Notes: generated from the letters alone by a model not told the origin. DNA of 40,203 nt from Pseudomonadota bacterium (GCA_021325025.1 JAJPHZ010000012.1:1-40203), one strand, 5' to 3'. Positions 7,226 to 16,460 are shown, numbered from the stretch's first letter. Numbers and translations are program-made.

Positions 7226-8454
7226 TGACCGGCGCGCGCATGTGGAGCCTGCCGGTTTTGGTCGGCATCCTGCTGCTGATGGGCGGCCTGCTGGCGGCGT
7301 CGGAAACCGCGCTGTTCTCGCTGGTCAGGATGGAGCGCACGCGCGAGGCGCTGTCGGGCCGGCTGCGCGGCGCCGTCGACCGCCTGCTGCTGCGCCCGCT
7401 GGAGTCGCTGGTCATCATCATTGGGCTCAACGAAATCTGCAACGTGTTCGCCGAATGCCTGGCCACGTCGTTTCTGCTCTTCACGCTGGGGCGGTGGGGC
7501 GGATGGGCCGCGGTGCCGATCAACTTTTTGCTGATCCTGCTGATCGCCGACATCACGCCCAAGACCTTCGCCCTGGCTCATCCGCTGGTGATCGTCCGGC
7601 TGACCGCGCGTCCGCTGGCGGCCCTCAGCCAAATCCTCCATCCAGTAGCAGGATACTTCACTCCGTTTAAGGAGGCGCCGTTGCCCGAACCGGTGTCTGA
7701 AACCGAGTTCAAAGCCCTGCTGCACGCCGGCGAAAGCCACGGCGAAGTCGAGGCGGCCGAGCGCGAATTGATTCACAAGGTGTTCGATCTGGGCGGACGG
7801 CGCGTGGCCGAAGTCATGACCCCGCGCGATATGATCTTCTCGCTGCCGATCGACACCCCGCCCGAGATGGTGGCCACCGAAGTGGCGCGCGGCCATTTCT
7901 CGCGGGTGCCGATCTATCGGGGCGATCCCGACCATATCGTGGGGATTCTCCATGCCAAGGACGTCGCGGCGCGGCGTCTGGATCGGATGCCCACCCGCAT
8001 CGAGCGGCTGATGCGCCCGCCGTATTTCGTGCCGCCCAGCAAGCCGCTGGGCGACCTGCTCGACGAGATGCGCCACAACCGTCAGGCGATGGCGATGGTG
8101 GTCAACGAGTACGGCCAGTTGCTGGGACTGGTGACCCTGGAGGACCTGCTCGAAGAACTGTTCGGCGAACTCAAGGATGAGTTCGACGTCGAGGTTCCGG
8201 AGATGACACCGCTGCCCGGCGGGGGCTGGAGCGTGTCGGGCTCCATTGAGCTGCGCAAGCTGGCCGAGGTGCTGGGCCCGCACAACCTGCCGCTGGGCGG
8301 CGCCGCGGAACCCACGCTCAACCGCCTGGTTTTGCGCAAGCTGGGCCGTGTGCCGCGCGCCGGCGAACGCTTTGAACTGGGCAACTTCGAGGTGACGGTG
8401 GAAAAGGTGCGCGGCGCCAGCGTGGAGCTGATGACGTTCAGGAGGGCGGCATGA
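7225..8454 (+). CDS. CNNM/CorC-type hemolysin-family membrane protein (DUF21-CBS-CorC_HlyC), copy 1
   Basis: The protein has 409 residues. An N-terminal DUF21 membrane domain with three to four hydrophobic segments carries the family motif ASETALFSLVRMERTR (about 25-40) and ITPK near 112. A CBS pair follows (MTPRDMIFSLPIDTP; FSRVPIYRGDPDHIVGILH; AMVVNEYGQLLGLVTLEDLLEEL, about 190-310), then a C-terminal CorC/HlyC domain (about 320-405). The family includes bacterial Mg2+ exporters and the CorB/CorC proteins linked to Mg2+/Co2+ resistance. The start overlaps the thiL stop and the stop overlaps the next gene (ATGA). The metal transported cannot be told from sequence. Confidence 0.93.
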   Translation: MTGARMWSLPVLVGILLLMGGLLAASETALFSLVRMERTREALSGRLRGAVDRLLLRPLESLVIIIGLNEICNVFAECLATSFLLFTLGRWGGWAAVPINFLLILLIADITPKTFALAHPLVIVRLTARPLAALSQILHPVAGYFTPFKEAPLPEPVSETEFKALLHAGESHGEVEAAERELIHKVFDLGGRRVAEVMTPRDMIFSLPIDTPPEMVATEVARGHFSRVPIYRGDPDHIVGILHAKDVAARRLDRMPTRIERLMRPPYFVPPSKPLGDLLDEMRHNRQAMAMVVNEYGQLLGLVTLEDLLEELFGELKDEFDVEVPEMTPLPGGGWSVSGSIELRKLAEVLGPHNLPLGGAAEPTLNRLVLRKLGRVPRAGERFELGNFEVTVEKVRGASVELMTFRRAA

Positions 8455-9734
8455 CGCTTGGGGTTCTGATCATCGCGCTGGCGGTATGCGTGGCCGCGCA
8501 GATGTTCTTTTCGGCCAGTGAAATCGCGGTCGTCTCGGCCGACGAACTCAAGATCAAGGCTGGCGCCCAATTGGGAGAAAAATCGGCCACGATGCTCAAC
8601 TGGCTGCTGACCCGGCGCGACCGGCTGCTGGCCGCAATTCTTACCGGAACCAGTCTGGCCACCGTCAGCGCCGCCGCGGTGCTGACCAGTTTTCTGCACA
8701 CCAACCAGCCCAGGCACGAATTTATCGCGCCCTTCATACTCTCGCCTTTAAGCCTGCTGGTCGGCGAATCGCTGCCCAAACTGCTGACGCTCAAGCGTCC
8801 CCTGGCGTTCGCGATCTTCGCCGTTTACCCGCTGCGGGTGCTGACCTTCGTGCTGGCGCCGCTGTTGGGCGCCGAAACGCTGCTCAGCCGCTCGATGCGC
8901 CGGCTGTTCGGGCTGCCCACCGACAGCGAGCAAGCGTTCGTGTCGCGCGAGGACCTGGCATTGCTGATGCGCCGCCATGGGCGCGAGACGGCGCCGCTGG
9001 CCGACGCCATCCTGCCCGCCGAGCGCATCATGATCAGCCGCATCTTCCGCTTCACCCGCTCCGAAGCGCGCAAGGCGATGGTGCCGCTGGTGCGCGTCGA
9101 AGCGGTTCCAACCACGCTTCCCCAAAGCGAGGCGATCGAGGTGGTGCGCCGCGAGGGCTTCAGCCGGCTGCCGGTTTACGACGGCAAAATCCTCAACATC
9201 GTGGGCGTAGTGCATGTCTTCGACCTGCTGGAGTCACCCGACTTAAGCCGTCCGGTCAGTGAAATCATGCGCCCGGTCAGCTACTTTGCGGAATCCACGC
9301 CGCTGGATGAAATCCTGCTCGCCCTGCAGCGCACCGGCGAGAACATGGCGGTGATCGTGGACGAATACGGCGCCGCTGCGGGAATCATTACGGTAGAGGA
9401 CTTGCTGGAGGAAGTGGTGGGCGAGATCGAGGATGAATACGACGTGCGCGAGGAGATGGCGCGCATCATCGACGCCCGCACTCTGGCGGTGTCGGCGCGC
9501 GCCGCTCTGTCCGATCTCAACGAGCGTTTCGGCCTGCGTCTGCCCGAGGGCGAGGAATATGCTACCATCGGCGGCCTGGTGGTGGAGCGCTTGGGCCATA
9601 TTCCCAAACCCGGCGAACAGCTTTCCGTTGGCGACGTCACGATCAAGGTAACGCGCGCCGACGCACGAGCGGTGCGCGACGTGTTGCTGATTTTGGAACA
9701 TCCGCTGCGCCCCGAGCAGTTGCGCCGTCCATGA
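8451..9734 (+). CDS. CNNM/CorC-type hemolysin-family membrane protein (DUF21-CBS-CorC_HlyC), copy 2
   Basis: A 427-residue paralogue of the preceding gene with the same domain order. DUF21 starts [20 protein letters not shown] and includes [15 protein letters not shown]. The CBS pair includes [19 protein letters not shown] and [21 protein letters not shown]. The CorC_HlyC domain sits at the C-terminus ([20 protein letters not shown]). The two copies differ enough to be an old duplication. Two adjacent copies are known in other bacteria and may form a heteromer. The start overlaps the upstream stop by 4 bases (ATGA) and the stop overlaps the larB start in the same way, so one polycistronic message is very likely. 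Confidence 0.93.
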   Translation: MTLGVLIIALAVCVAAQMFFSASEIAVVSADELKIKAGAQLGEKSATMLNWLLTRRDRLLAAILTGTSLATVSAAAVLTSFLHTNQPRHEFIAPFILSPLSLLVGESLPKLLTLKRPLAFAIFAVYPLRVLTFVLAPLLGAETLLSRSMRRLFGLPTDSEQAFVSREDLALLMRRHGRETAPLADAILPAERIMISRIFRFTRSEARKAMVPLVRVEAVPTTLPQSEAIEVVRREGFSRLPVYDGKILNIVGVVHVFDLLESPDLSRPVSEIMRPVSYFAESTPLDEILLALQRTGENMAVIVDEYGAAAGIITVEDLLEEVVGEIEDEYDVREEMARIIDARTLAVSARAALSDLNERFGLRLPEGEEYATIGGLVVERLGHIPKPGEQLSVGDVTIKVTRADARAVRDVLLILEHPLRPEQLRRP

Positions 9735-10510
9735 CCGAAGCCAACATCCGCGAAATTCTAAGCCAGGTGGCCCAGGGCCGCCTCAGCGTCGCACAGGGCC
9801 TGACCCGCCTGCGCCATCTGCCCTTTGCCGATCTCGGCTTTGCCAAGGTCGATCTCCATCGCAAGCTGCGCCGCGGCATCCCCGAAGTGGTGTTCGGCGA
9901 ACGCAAGAGCGCCGATCAGATCGCGGCCATCGGCCGGCGCGTCATCAAGGCCGGCCAGAACCTGATTGTGACCCGCCTCGACGCGCCCAAGGCGCGCACG
10001 CTGGCACGCAAGCTGAAGTCCTTCCAATACTGCGCTGAAGCCCGGGTCGGGTTGATCCAGACGCATCCGCAAACGCCCAGCGGACACGGCACGGTGATGG
10101 TGCTCAGCGCCGGCACCTCCGATATTCCGGTTGCCGAAGAAGCCGCGATCTGCGCCGAGATGTTCGGTAACCGCGTGTCGCGGTTGTACGATGTAGGGGT
10201 GGCCGGATTGCATCGCCTTACCGACAGCCTCGAACAACTGGCCGCTGCCAGCGTGCTGATCGTGGTGGCCGGGATGGAAGGGGCGTTGCCCTCGGTGGTC
10301 GCCGGGTTGATCGATAAACCCGTCATCGCCGTGCCGACCAGTATCGGCTACGGCGTGGCGATGGGCGGGATCGCCCCGCTGCTGGGGATGCTCAACGCCT
10401 GTTCGGGCGGCGTGGTGGTGGTCAACATCGACAACGGGTTTGGCGCCGCGATGGCGGCGACGCTGATCAACCGCGTCGGCCTTGATCGGAGCGCAGCCGA
10501 TGGCGGCTGA
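9731..10510 (+). CDS. larB: LarB, pyridinium-3,5-biscarboxylic acid mononucleotide synthase
   Basis: LarB carboxylates and hydrolyses nicotinic acid adenine dinucleotide, the first step of the nickel-pincer nucleotide cofactor made with LarC and LarE. The protein has 259 residues, with an N-terminal domain ([20 protein letters not shown]) and a C-terminal AIR-carboxylase-like domain: [15 protein letters not shown] (about 124-138), [13 protein letters not shown] (181-193), [12 protein letters not shown] and [17 protein letters not shown]. Cys224 in NACSGG is the likely equivalent of the active-site Cys described in Lactobacillus LarB. It overlaps both neighbours. Neither larC, larE nor larA is in this window, so it is either split from its pathway or used for something else. 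Confidence 0.93.
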   Translation: MTEANIREILSQVAQGRLSVAQGLTRLRHLPFADLGFAKVDLHRKLRRGIPEVVFGERKSADQIAAIGRRVIKAGQNLIVTRLDAPKARTLARKLKSFQYCAEARVGLIQTHPQTPSGHGTVMVLSAGTSDIPVAEEAAICAEMFGNRVSRLYDVGVAGLHRLTDSLEQLAAASVLIVVAGMEGALPSVVAGLIDKPVIAVPTSIGYGVAMGGIAPLLGMLNACSGGVVVVNIDNGFGAAMAATLINRVGLDRSAADGG

Positions 10511-11822
10511 AAAACAGCTGACCAGCGGCCGCGCGCGGCGCGCGATCAAAATGGGCGGGCTCGCCTCGCAGGTGGGGTCAAGCTACCTGTGGACCTCGCT
10601 GCGCAAGCCCTTCATGAGTGCCGACGCACACACCAAGGCGCTGCTCGACACACACATCAAAAACGCCCGTCTGATCGTGGAAAGCTCCAAGGAGCTGCGC
10701 GGCGCCTTCCTCAAACTGATCCAGATGCTCTCCACGCGCGAGGATATCCTGCCCGCCGAAGCGTTGGAGGTGCTCAGCGTGACGCAGGCCGGCGTGCCGC
10801 CGATGGACTACGCGACCATCTCCGAGCAGATCCGGCGCGAGTTGGGCAAGCGGCCCGAGCAGCTCTTCGCCAGCTTCGATCGCGTCGCGTTCGCCGCCGC
10901 CTCCCTGGGCCAGGTCCATCGCGCCACGCTGAGAAGCGGCGAGCAGGTCGCGGTCAAAATCCAGTATCCGGGCGTGGAGCAGACGGTCGGTCAGGATCTG
11001 AAGAATCTCAAGCTGCTGCTCACCACGCTCAAGGCCATCGCGCACGACCTGATGCGCCAGAAGATTGACGTGCGCACGCTTTATGCCGAACTGGAGGCGC
11101 GGCTGATGGAGGAGCTGGACTACGAGCGCGAAGCCGCCAACACCGAGTTGTTCGCGCGCCTGTTGTCCGACGACCCCGAGGTGATGATTCCGCGCGTGTT
11201 TCCCGAACTAAGTTCGCGCCGCGTGCTGACGATGACCTACCTTGACGGCTATCCGCTGACCGACGTGTTTGCACCGGTGGTCGATCCCGGGCTCAAAAGC
11301 TGGGTGGTGCGCAAGTACTTCACCCTGATCTGGCGCCAGATTCTGGAGTTCGGCGTCCTGCACACCGATCCTCATCCGGGCAATTACCTCGTCACCTACC
11401 ATCCGCGCCTGGGTATCCTGGACTTCGGCTCGATCCGCCGTTTCCCCGAGCCGATTCGCAAGGCCAACCTCAAGCTCGCACGCGCGCTGCTGGCCGGCGA
11501 CGACCGCGCGATGGGGCAGGCGCTGGTGGCGCTAGGTTATCTGGATCGCACCCAGCCGGCCGCGCCGATGATCGGCATCCTGCGCATCCTGTTCGAGCCG
11601 GTGCTGGTCAATCGCCGCTTCGACCCCAAGAAGTACGAGTCGGTGGCCAAGGCCACGGCAGTGGGTGAAATCGCGCTGCAGCATCGGCTGTACAAATCGC
11701 CCGCCCACAGCGTGTTTCTGATTCGCACCCTGATCGGCGCCGAGGGCATCGTGCGTCAACTGGGCGTGGCCGCCAATTACCATGCGATGTTCCGCGAGTG
11801 CGTCGAGCGGGTCAAAGACTGA
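10500..11822 (+). CDS. ABC1/UbiB-family atypical protein-kinase-like protein
   Basis: The protein has 440 residues. The family's ATP-binding features are present: an Ala-rich loop AAASLGQVH (132-140), VAVKIQYPGV with Lys153, EELDYEREAAN (204-214), HTDPHPGN (288-295) and LDFGSIRR with the metal-binding Asp308. The family KxGQ motif reads KLIQ (72-75), replacing the usual glycine. Family members (UbiB, ADCK3, AarF) support ubiquinone or lipid metabolism through an ATPase-like activity. ATG 10500 (MAAEKQL) overlaps the last 11 bases of larB. No strong C-terminal transmembrane pair is visible, unlike UbiB itself. Its place in an operon with CNNM proteins and LarB does not reveal the target. Confidence 0.9.
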   Translation: MAAEKQLTSGRARRAIKMGGLASQVGSSYLWTSLRKPFMSADAHTKALLDTHIKNARLIVESSKELRGAFLKLIQMLSTREDILPAEALEVLSVTQAGVPPMDYATISEQIRRELGKRPEQLFASFDRVAFAAASLGQVHRATLRSGEQVAVKIQYPGVEQTVGQDLKNLKLLLTTLKAIAHDLMRQKIDVRTLYAELEARLMEELDYEREAANTELFARLLSDDPEVMIPRVFPELSSRRVLTMTYLDGYPLTDVFAPVVDPGLKSWVVRKYFTLIWRQILEFGVLHTDPHPGNYLVTYHPRLGILDFGSIRRFPEPIRKANLKLARALLAGDDRAMGQALVALGYLDRTQPAAPMIGILRILFEPVLVNRRFDPKKYESVAKATAVGEIALQHRLYKSPAHSVFLIRTLIGAEGIVRQLGVAANYHAMFRECVERVKD

Positions 11823-11835
11823 AAGCGCCGCCGCT

Positions 11836-12711
11836 ATGCGTTGGGCGCCGCCATCGCAGTCCGACTTGCGCCAGCGTCTGGAACGCCATCGCGACTTCCA
11901 TTTCCGCCGTCTGCCGGCACGCCGCGTCACATCCGAGGAGCAGGCGCTTAACTTCATCAGCGAGGTCGGTTTTTGTACGGCGTTTACCGCCGGGCTTCAC
12001 CTGCCCTGCCTGCGCGAGGCGATCGTGGGCGAGCGCGAGCCCCCGCTGCCCCATCATATCCAGCACGACTACGCGATCGGGATGACGTGGCGGCTCAAGG
12101 ACGTCCTGACCGCGAAACGGGCCGTGTATTACGGCAGGGCGATCGCCGGACGTCCGGCGTTCATCGCACCGCAGATGCTGCCTGCGTTTTTACGACTGCG
12201 CGCCCAACGCATCTCCTACCAGACGGCATTCCGGCGCGGTCAACTCAGCCTGTGCGGCAAGCTGGTGATGGACGCGCTGCGCCGCCGCCCGGTCGCCGCA
12301 ACCTGGGAGCTCAAGGTGGCCACCGGCTATTCGCGTCCGGCACGGCGTGCGGAGTTCGACCGCGCGATGAGGGAGTTGCAGGAGCGCTTCATGGTGCTCA
12401 AGGTCGAGGAGCGCTACGAGCCGTTTACCTATGTGTGGAGCACGATGGAGCATCGATGGGGCGAGGCGATGGAGCAGGCGCGAGCCTTGTTGCATACCGA
12501 TGCCGCCTATCGGATAATAAAATGCTACTTTTTGACGGCAGGATACGGCGCCGGGCGCGCGATCGCGCGCACCTTGGGCATCGAGCCCAAGCTGGCCGCG
12601 CACGCGATCGCCCGTCTGGTCCGGGAGGGAATCGTAGCGCCCTGTCCGTCCGATTCGGGCTGGCCCCGCGGCTGCCACGTCCTGACCGAGGAACATATCC
12701 ATGACAGCTAG
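11836..12711 (+). CDS. AlkZ-related winged-helix protein (YcaQ/HTH_42-like)
   Basis: The protein has 291 residues. The core FISEVGFCTAFTAGLHLPCL, then HDYAIGMTWRLKDVLTAKRAVYYGR, then TAFRRGQLSLCGKLVMDALRRRPVAATWELK and EFDRAMRELQERFMVLKVEE resembles the group annotated as AlkZ-related, with repeated winged-helix units. True AlkZ/YcaQ proteins are DNA glycosylases that unhook interstrand crosslinks, but I could not identify the catalytic Gln motif, so glycosylase activity is unproven. It starts 13 bases after the ABC1 gene stop, ends the operon, and lies just upstream of lexA. The C-terminal part (ARTLGIEPKLAAHAIARLVREGIV) reads like a further winged helix. Confidence 0.65.
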   Translation: MRWAPPSQSDLRQRLERHRDFHFRRLPARRVTSEEQALNFISEVGFCTAFTAGLHLPCLREAIVGEREPPLPHHIQHDYAIGMTWRLKDVLTAKRAVYYGRAIAGRPAFIAPQMLPAFLRLRAQRISYQTAFRRGQLSLCGKLVMDALRRRPVAATWELKVATGYSRPARRAEFDRAMRELQERFMVLKVEERYEPFTYVWSTMEHRWGEAMEQARALLHTDAAYRIIKCYFLTAGYGAGRAIARTLGIEPKLAAHAIARLVREGIVAPCPSDSGWPRGCHVLTEEHIHDS

Positions 12712-13024
12712 CCGGATGATCTGGAAGGATGGTTCACAGGGGCGGGGCAGTGGCAGACGGCGGGGGAGGACCAGGTTGAGGAAAGCAGGAAAAGAAACGA
12801 GAGCCTCGGTTGGCAGCCGGCGTTTTTCGCTGCTGAAATTCCATGAAACTTTCCCGCAACGATGCGCGCGAGAGCCGGCTTTGGCTGCAAAGAATGCCCT
12901 GCTACACTTGACGATTCGCCGAATTTTCGCCACAATTCGAGTCTGAGTTCGACCAGGCGGTAGCCGCTTGCCGGGGCCATGTTACAACGGCGCCGGGCGG
13001 CAAGGAAAAAGGAATGGGGGAACG
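12712..13024 (+). promoter_or_regulatory. lexA promoter region with inverted-repeat candidate operator
   Basis: This 313-base non-coding stretch separates the AlkZ-related gene from lexA. TTGACG (12908-12913) and CACAAT (12931-12936), 17 bases apart, form a candidate promoter about 90 bases upstream of the lexA start. CGAATT (12920-12925) and AATTCG (12934-12939) form a perfect inverted repeat with an 8-base spacer overlapping the -10. A second, shorter one (ATTCG-C-CGAAT, 12914-12924) overlaps it. LexA usually represses its own gene, so this is a candidate operator; it does not match the E. coli or Bacillus SOS box. Nothing else is evident in the first 190 bases. Confidence 0.5.
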
Positions 13025-13633
13025 ATGGCGACGCTGACGAAACGGCAAAAGCAGCTTCTGGATTACCTCAACAGCTATATCGGTCAGTTTGGTTACGCGC
13101 CCACGCTGCAGGAAATCGGCTCGTATTTCGGCCTGTCCTCACTGGCTACTATCCACAAACATCTGAAGAATCTCGAGGCCAAGGGTTTCATCAAGCGCAA
13201 GTGGAACCACAGCCGGGCGCTGGAGATGGTCGACAACACGGTGCGCGGCGCCGCGCGGGCGCTGCCGATGCTGGGGTTTGTCGCCGCCGGCACCCCGATT
13301 GAATCGGTGGAGGGCAACGATTCGATCACCGTACCCGACGAGTTCATCCGCCGCCAGAACACCTTCTGCCTGCGCGTGCGCGGCGAGTCGATGATCGACG
13401 AGGGCATCCGGGACGGCGACTACATCATCGTCGAGGGCCGGGAGGTCGCCAACGACGGCGAGACGGTGGTGGCGCTGGTCAACGGCGAAGCCACGGTCAA
13501 GAAGTTCTATCGCGAACATAACGGCCGCATCCGTCTGGAGCCGGCCAATGTTACCATGCAGCCCATCTATGCGTCGGAGGAGGAGCTGCAGGTGCGCGGC
13601 GTGGTAGTCGGCCTGATGCGCCACTACCGCTGA
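13025..13633 (+). CDS. lexA: LexA SOS repressor
   Basis: LexA represses DNA-damage genes and cleaves itself when RecA filaments form. The 202-residue protein has an N-terminal winged helix (APTLQEIGSYFGLSSLATIH, then KHLKNLEAKGFIKR, about 25-58) and an S24 peptidase domain. The scissile bond is Ala88-Gly89 (GFVAAGTP). The nucleophile is Ser122 (RGESM) and the general base is Lys159 (EATVKKFY). All catalytic elements are intact. ATG 13025 follows a purine-rich GGGGGA and is where homology begins, although the frame is open further upstream. It is the last plus-strand gene before a convergent minus-strand block. An inverted repeat in its promoter suggests autoregulation. Confidence 0.96.
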   Translation: MATLTKRQKQLLDYLNSYIGQFGYAPTLQEIGSYFGLSSLATIHKHLKNLEAKGFIKRKWNHSRALEMVDNTVRGAARALPMLGFVAAGTPIESVEGNDSITVPDEFIRRQNTFCLRVRGESMIDEGIRDGDYIIVEGREVANDGETVVALVNGEATVKKFYREHNGRIRLEPANVTMQPIYASEEELQVRGVVVGLMRHYR

Positions 13634-13684
13634 GGCGGCGCGCGGCAACCGCTCGCTGAGCAGGCGGCTGGCGGGCGCGTGCGC

Positions 13685-14809
13685 TTAGGGCTGCAAGGGC
13701 AGGTTGTAGAAGTCGATCGCGTTGCGCCGCCCGATGCGGAGCTGGTCTTCGGGCGGCACGCCGTTGAAGTGGCCCTTGAGTACGTCGGCCGAATTCGGCC
13801 AGGCGCCGTCGAAATGGGGATAGTCGGAGCCGAACATCAGGTTTTTTATGCCGATGATGGTGCGGTTGAAGACCGCGGTCTTGTCGCGCATGAACGTGCA
13901 CGCGATCTGGTCGTGGAAGATTTGACTGGGCAGACGCGCGGAGCTGATATGGTTGGCGAACCCCGCCCAGCCCTGGTCGTGCTCGAACCGATCGTCCATC
14001 CGCTCCAGGATGGCCGCTGCCCATGACGCGTCGGTTTCCACCGAGATCACTTTGAGCCGCGGATGGCGGTCGAACAGGCCCGAGAAGATCATCGCCGCCA
14101 CCGTGTACATGGTCGGGCCGAAGCCCAGGGAGAAATCGGCGAAAATGTTGTCGGTGTACGTAAATCCGCTGCGGCTGGCCGCGACGTGCAGGCTGAGCGG
14201 GATTTGCAAATCCTCGGCCGCCGACCACAGCGGCTCGTAAACCGGGCTGCCCCAGCCCGGACTCTGCGCGATACTGATCATCGCGCCACGCATCCCCATC
14301 TTCGCGCAGCGCTGCAACTCCGCCACCGCGCGCTCGACCGGCTCCACGGGGAGCATCGCTACGCCGAAGAAGCGCTTGGGCGCCGACGCGCAGAAGTTGG
14401 CCAGCCAGTCGTTGAAGGCCTGGAAAATCGCGTACTGGAAATCGAGGTCGGGGATGGAGAAAAAGGTCAGCCCGAAGCTGGTGTACAACAACTCGCCGTC
14501 GATACCCTCGGCGTCCATCTCCTTGATGCGCGCCAGCGGATCGTAGCCGCCAGCCGGCACGTCCTCCCATCGCCCGGCGAAACCGAAGCCGCGCAGCTTG
14601 GGGTTTTGGTATTTCGGCTGAGTCGCGAGCAGACCGATGCCCTGCCTTTCGGACAACGCGCCCTCGCACACGAAGTAATCGGAATCCTGCTCATGAACGA
14701 TGCGCGGCGCCCGATCGAGGTATTTGCGATCGATGCGCTTGAGCCATAAGTCGGGCGGTTCGGCGACATGCGAGTCGGCAGACACCAGCTTGAATGGCAG
14801 AGAACTCAT
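13685..14809 (-). CDS. Amidohydrolase-family (PF04909-type) TIM-barrel hydrolase
   Basis: The protein has 374 residues. It begins MSSLPFKLVSADSHVAEPPD, giving the DSHxxEP metal-binding element, and ends with LMFGSDYPHFDGAWPNS, the conserved C-terminal Asp/His motif. The middle contains DAEGIDGELLYTSFG and RHPRLKVISVETDASW, typical of the decarboxylase/hydrolase TIM-barrel group. ATG 14809 is preferred because GGAGG lies 8 bases upstream on the minus strand; the longer frame (to 14872) has no such signal. It is downstream of the MFS and LLM genes on the same strand but separated by 151 bases with its own possible promoter. The substrate is unknown. Confidence 0.9.
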   Translation of the reverse strand: MSSLPFKLVSADSHVAEPPDLWLKRIDRKYLDRAPRIVHEQDSDYFVCEGALSERQGIGLLATQPKYQNPKLRGFGFAGRWEDVPAGGYDPLARIKEMDAEGIDGELLYTSFGLTFFSIPDLDFQYAIFQAFNDWLANFCASAPKRFFGVAMLPVEPVERAVAELQRCAKMGMRGAMISIAQSPGWGSPVYEPLWSAAEDLQIPLSLHVAASRSGFTYTDNIFADFSLGFGPTMYTVAAMIFSGLFDRHPRLKVISVETDASWAAAILERMDDRFEHDQGWAGFANHISSARLPSQIFHDQIACTFMRDKTAVFNRTIIGIKNLMFGSDYPHFDGAWPNSADVLKGHFNGVPPEDQLRIGRRNAIDFYNLPLQP

Positions 14810-14881
14810 AAATTCCTCCGACTGGGACGCGGTTCGCTGCCGGGATTGGTCGATGGTGCGAAGCCCTTCCAAGCCGCGCTG

Positions 14882-14911
14882 TTTGTACCACGAAAATATT
14901 TACCCCAACAA
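14882..14911 (-). promoter_or_regulatory. Possible promoter of the amidohydrolase gene
   Basis: On the minus strand TTGTTG (14911-14906) and TACAAA (14887-14882), 18 bases apart, flank an AT-rich patch in an otherwise GC-rich gap, about 70 bases upstream of the start codon. Each hexamer matches consensus at 4 of 6 positions. Confidence 0.3.
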
Positions 14912-14960
14912 GCGCGTTCAGCGCCAAGGCGGCCTGGAGCGGCCCCGCGCCCCGACGGGG

Positions 14961-16460
14961 CTAGCGGCGGGCCTCCGCCACACCCAGCGCGAGCGCGGCC
15001 AGTACTCCCAGCAGGCACAGCGCGTGGAACAATGCTCCCAGGGCAGTGGGGCGATGGGCGGGCGCGCCGAGGTCATGCGCAAATGGGGCATCCGACCTGC
15101 ATGCCTCCAACGTTGAGTCAGCAGCGCCCGGCTCGATGGCGCTTAGCTGACGATGCATCTGTTCGAGGTCGGCGCTAAGGAAACGAGGCCCCAGGATCAG
15201 CAGCAAGGCTCCGCCCAGGCCCATCAGCGGTATCAGCAGCAGGAAGGCGCTGCGCAGACCGAACCGGTCGGAAAGCAATCCAAACGTCACCGGCGCCGCG
15301 GCGGTGCTCAGTGCACCCACCAGGGTTGTAGCCGCCGAGGTCCGCCCGCGCAGGTCGGGATGGACCACGTCAGCCAGGATGGCTGATAGTTGCGGTCCCG
15401 GCATCGTCAGCGTGACGGCGCCCAGGCCGAACAGAACCACCAGGACCTTGAGGTTGGCGGTCGCGAAGGTCGGGAATAACAATACCGAGGCCATCACGTT
15501 GGCCGCCCCTGCGATGTAGTATCTGCCTGCCGTTACGCCCTGGGCCACCAGCCGATCGCCTGCAACCCCGCCGCTCAGTGCTCCGGCGATCGCTCCGATG
15601 CCGAGCAGGCTCGTGGTAATCGAGGCCCGCGTCAGGCTCATATGGTGATAGCGCACCAGGTAAGTGATCGCCCAGGTGCCCAGCCCGGACAAAAAGAAGT
15701 TAGCCAGTCCACCGGCCAGCACCGGGATCAAAACCGAGGGAATTTTCAGCACTAACGCAAAGGCGCGCAGCGACGGCATTCGTGCGAAAGCCGATTCGCG
15801 GACCGTGCGCACCGCGCCGCGCTGCGCATGTTGAAGATCCTGCAGGCCGCGCGCGGGCTCCGGCAGCCGCCAGGCCAGCGCCGACAGGATGAAACCCGCC
15901 ACGGCCAGCCAGTGAAACGCCGCGCGCCATCCGAAGTGCTCGCCGATGAAGGCGCCCGGCGCCAGGCCCAGGAAGCCGGCGATTGCGCCGACCTGGAAAA
16001 TCGCCAGCATCCGGCCGCGCTCGCTTACCGGATAGTAGTCGGCGATCAGCGAAAAGGCGCTGGGCGAGTAGCTGGCCTGAGCTGCGCCCAGGAACATCTG
16101 CGCCCCGAACAGCATCGCGAAGGACTTTGCCAGCCCACCCGCGATCATCGCGCAACTGGCGGCAAGGTCGCCCAACGCCGCGATGCGCGTGCGCGCGCAG
16201 CGGTCGACCAGGATGCCGAACGGGATCGCGCCCAGCGCCGCCACAAACACAAACGCCGAGGAGAGGCTGCCCAGGCGAAAGTCGGACAGCGCGAACTGGC
16301 GCTTGAGCGCGGGGAACAGCGCCGCGGGTAGAAACCGATTCATCTGGTCGACCGCCTGGATCAGGAAGAGAATGGCCAGCGGGTAAAGCGATGCTCGCAC
16401 CGCCGTGCGCGAGGTCTGCTCGACCGAATCCACCGCCATCGCGTCCGCCATCGCACGCAC
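14961..16460 (-). CDS. MFS transporter
   Basis: A 499-residue major facilitator superfamily protein with about twelve hydrophobic segments. The first is LYPLAILFLIQAVDQMNRFL. The loop between segments 2 and 3 is GILVDRCARTRIAALGD. The second half starts with FALVLKIPSVLIPVLAGGLA, and GLLSDRFGLRSAFLLL follows the tenth segment. It has a long cytoplasmic tail (about residues 430-499) of low similarity to anything I recognise, ending in another hydrophobic stretch. It starts 9 bases after the LLM oxidoreductase stop, so the two are co-transcribed; it may import that enzyme's substrate. ATG 16460 or 16451 could be the start. A short GC-rich hairpin (14949-14961) overlaps its stop. Confidence 0.88.
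   Translation of the reverse strand: MRAMADAMAVDSVEQTSRTAVRASLYPLAILFLIQAVDQMNRFLPAALFPALKRQFALSDFRLGSLSSAFVFVAALGAIPFGILVDRCARTRIAALGDLAASCAMIAGGLAKSFAMLFGAQMFLGAAQASYSPSAFSLIADYYPVSERGRMLAIFQVGAIAGFLGLAPGAFIGEHFGWRAAFHWLAVAGFILSALAWRLPEPARGLQDLQHAQRGAVRTVRESAFARMPSLRAFALVLKIPSVLIPVLAGGLANFFLSGLGTWAITYLVRYHHMSLTRASITTSLLGIGAIAGALSGGVAGDRLVAQGVTAGRYYIAGAANVMASVLLFPTFATANLKVLVVLFGLGAVTLTMPGPQLSAILADVVHPDLRGRTSAATTLVGALSTAAAPVTFGLLSDRFGLRSAFLLLIPLMGLGGALLLILGPRFLSADLEQMHRQLSAIEPGAADSTLEACRSDAPFAHDLGAPAHRPTALGALFHALCLLGVLAALALGVAEARR

Noticed and set aside
13551..14669. Long minus-strand frame of 372 codons overlapping the amidohydrolase gene
   Set aside because: It runs in another frame of the same strand, is Arg/Ala/Gly-rich with no motif, and the amidohydrolase in the alternative frame has clear family motifs.
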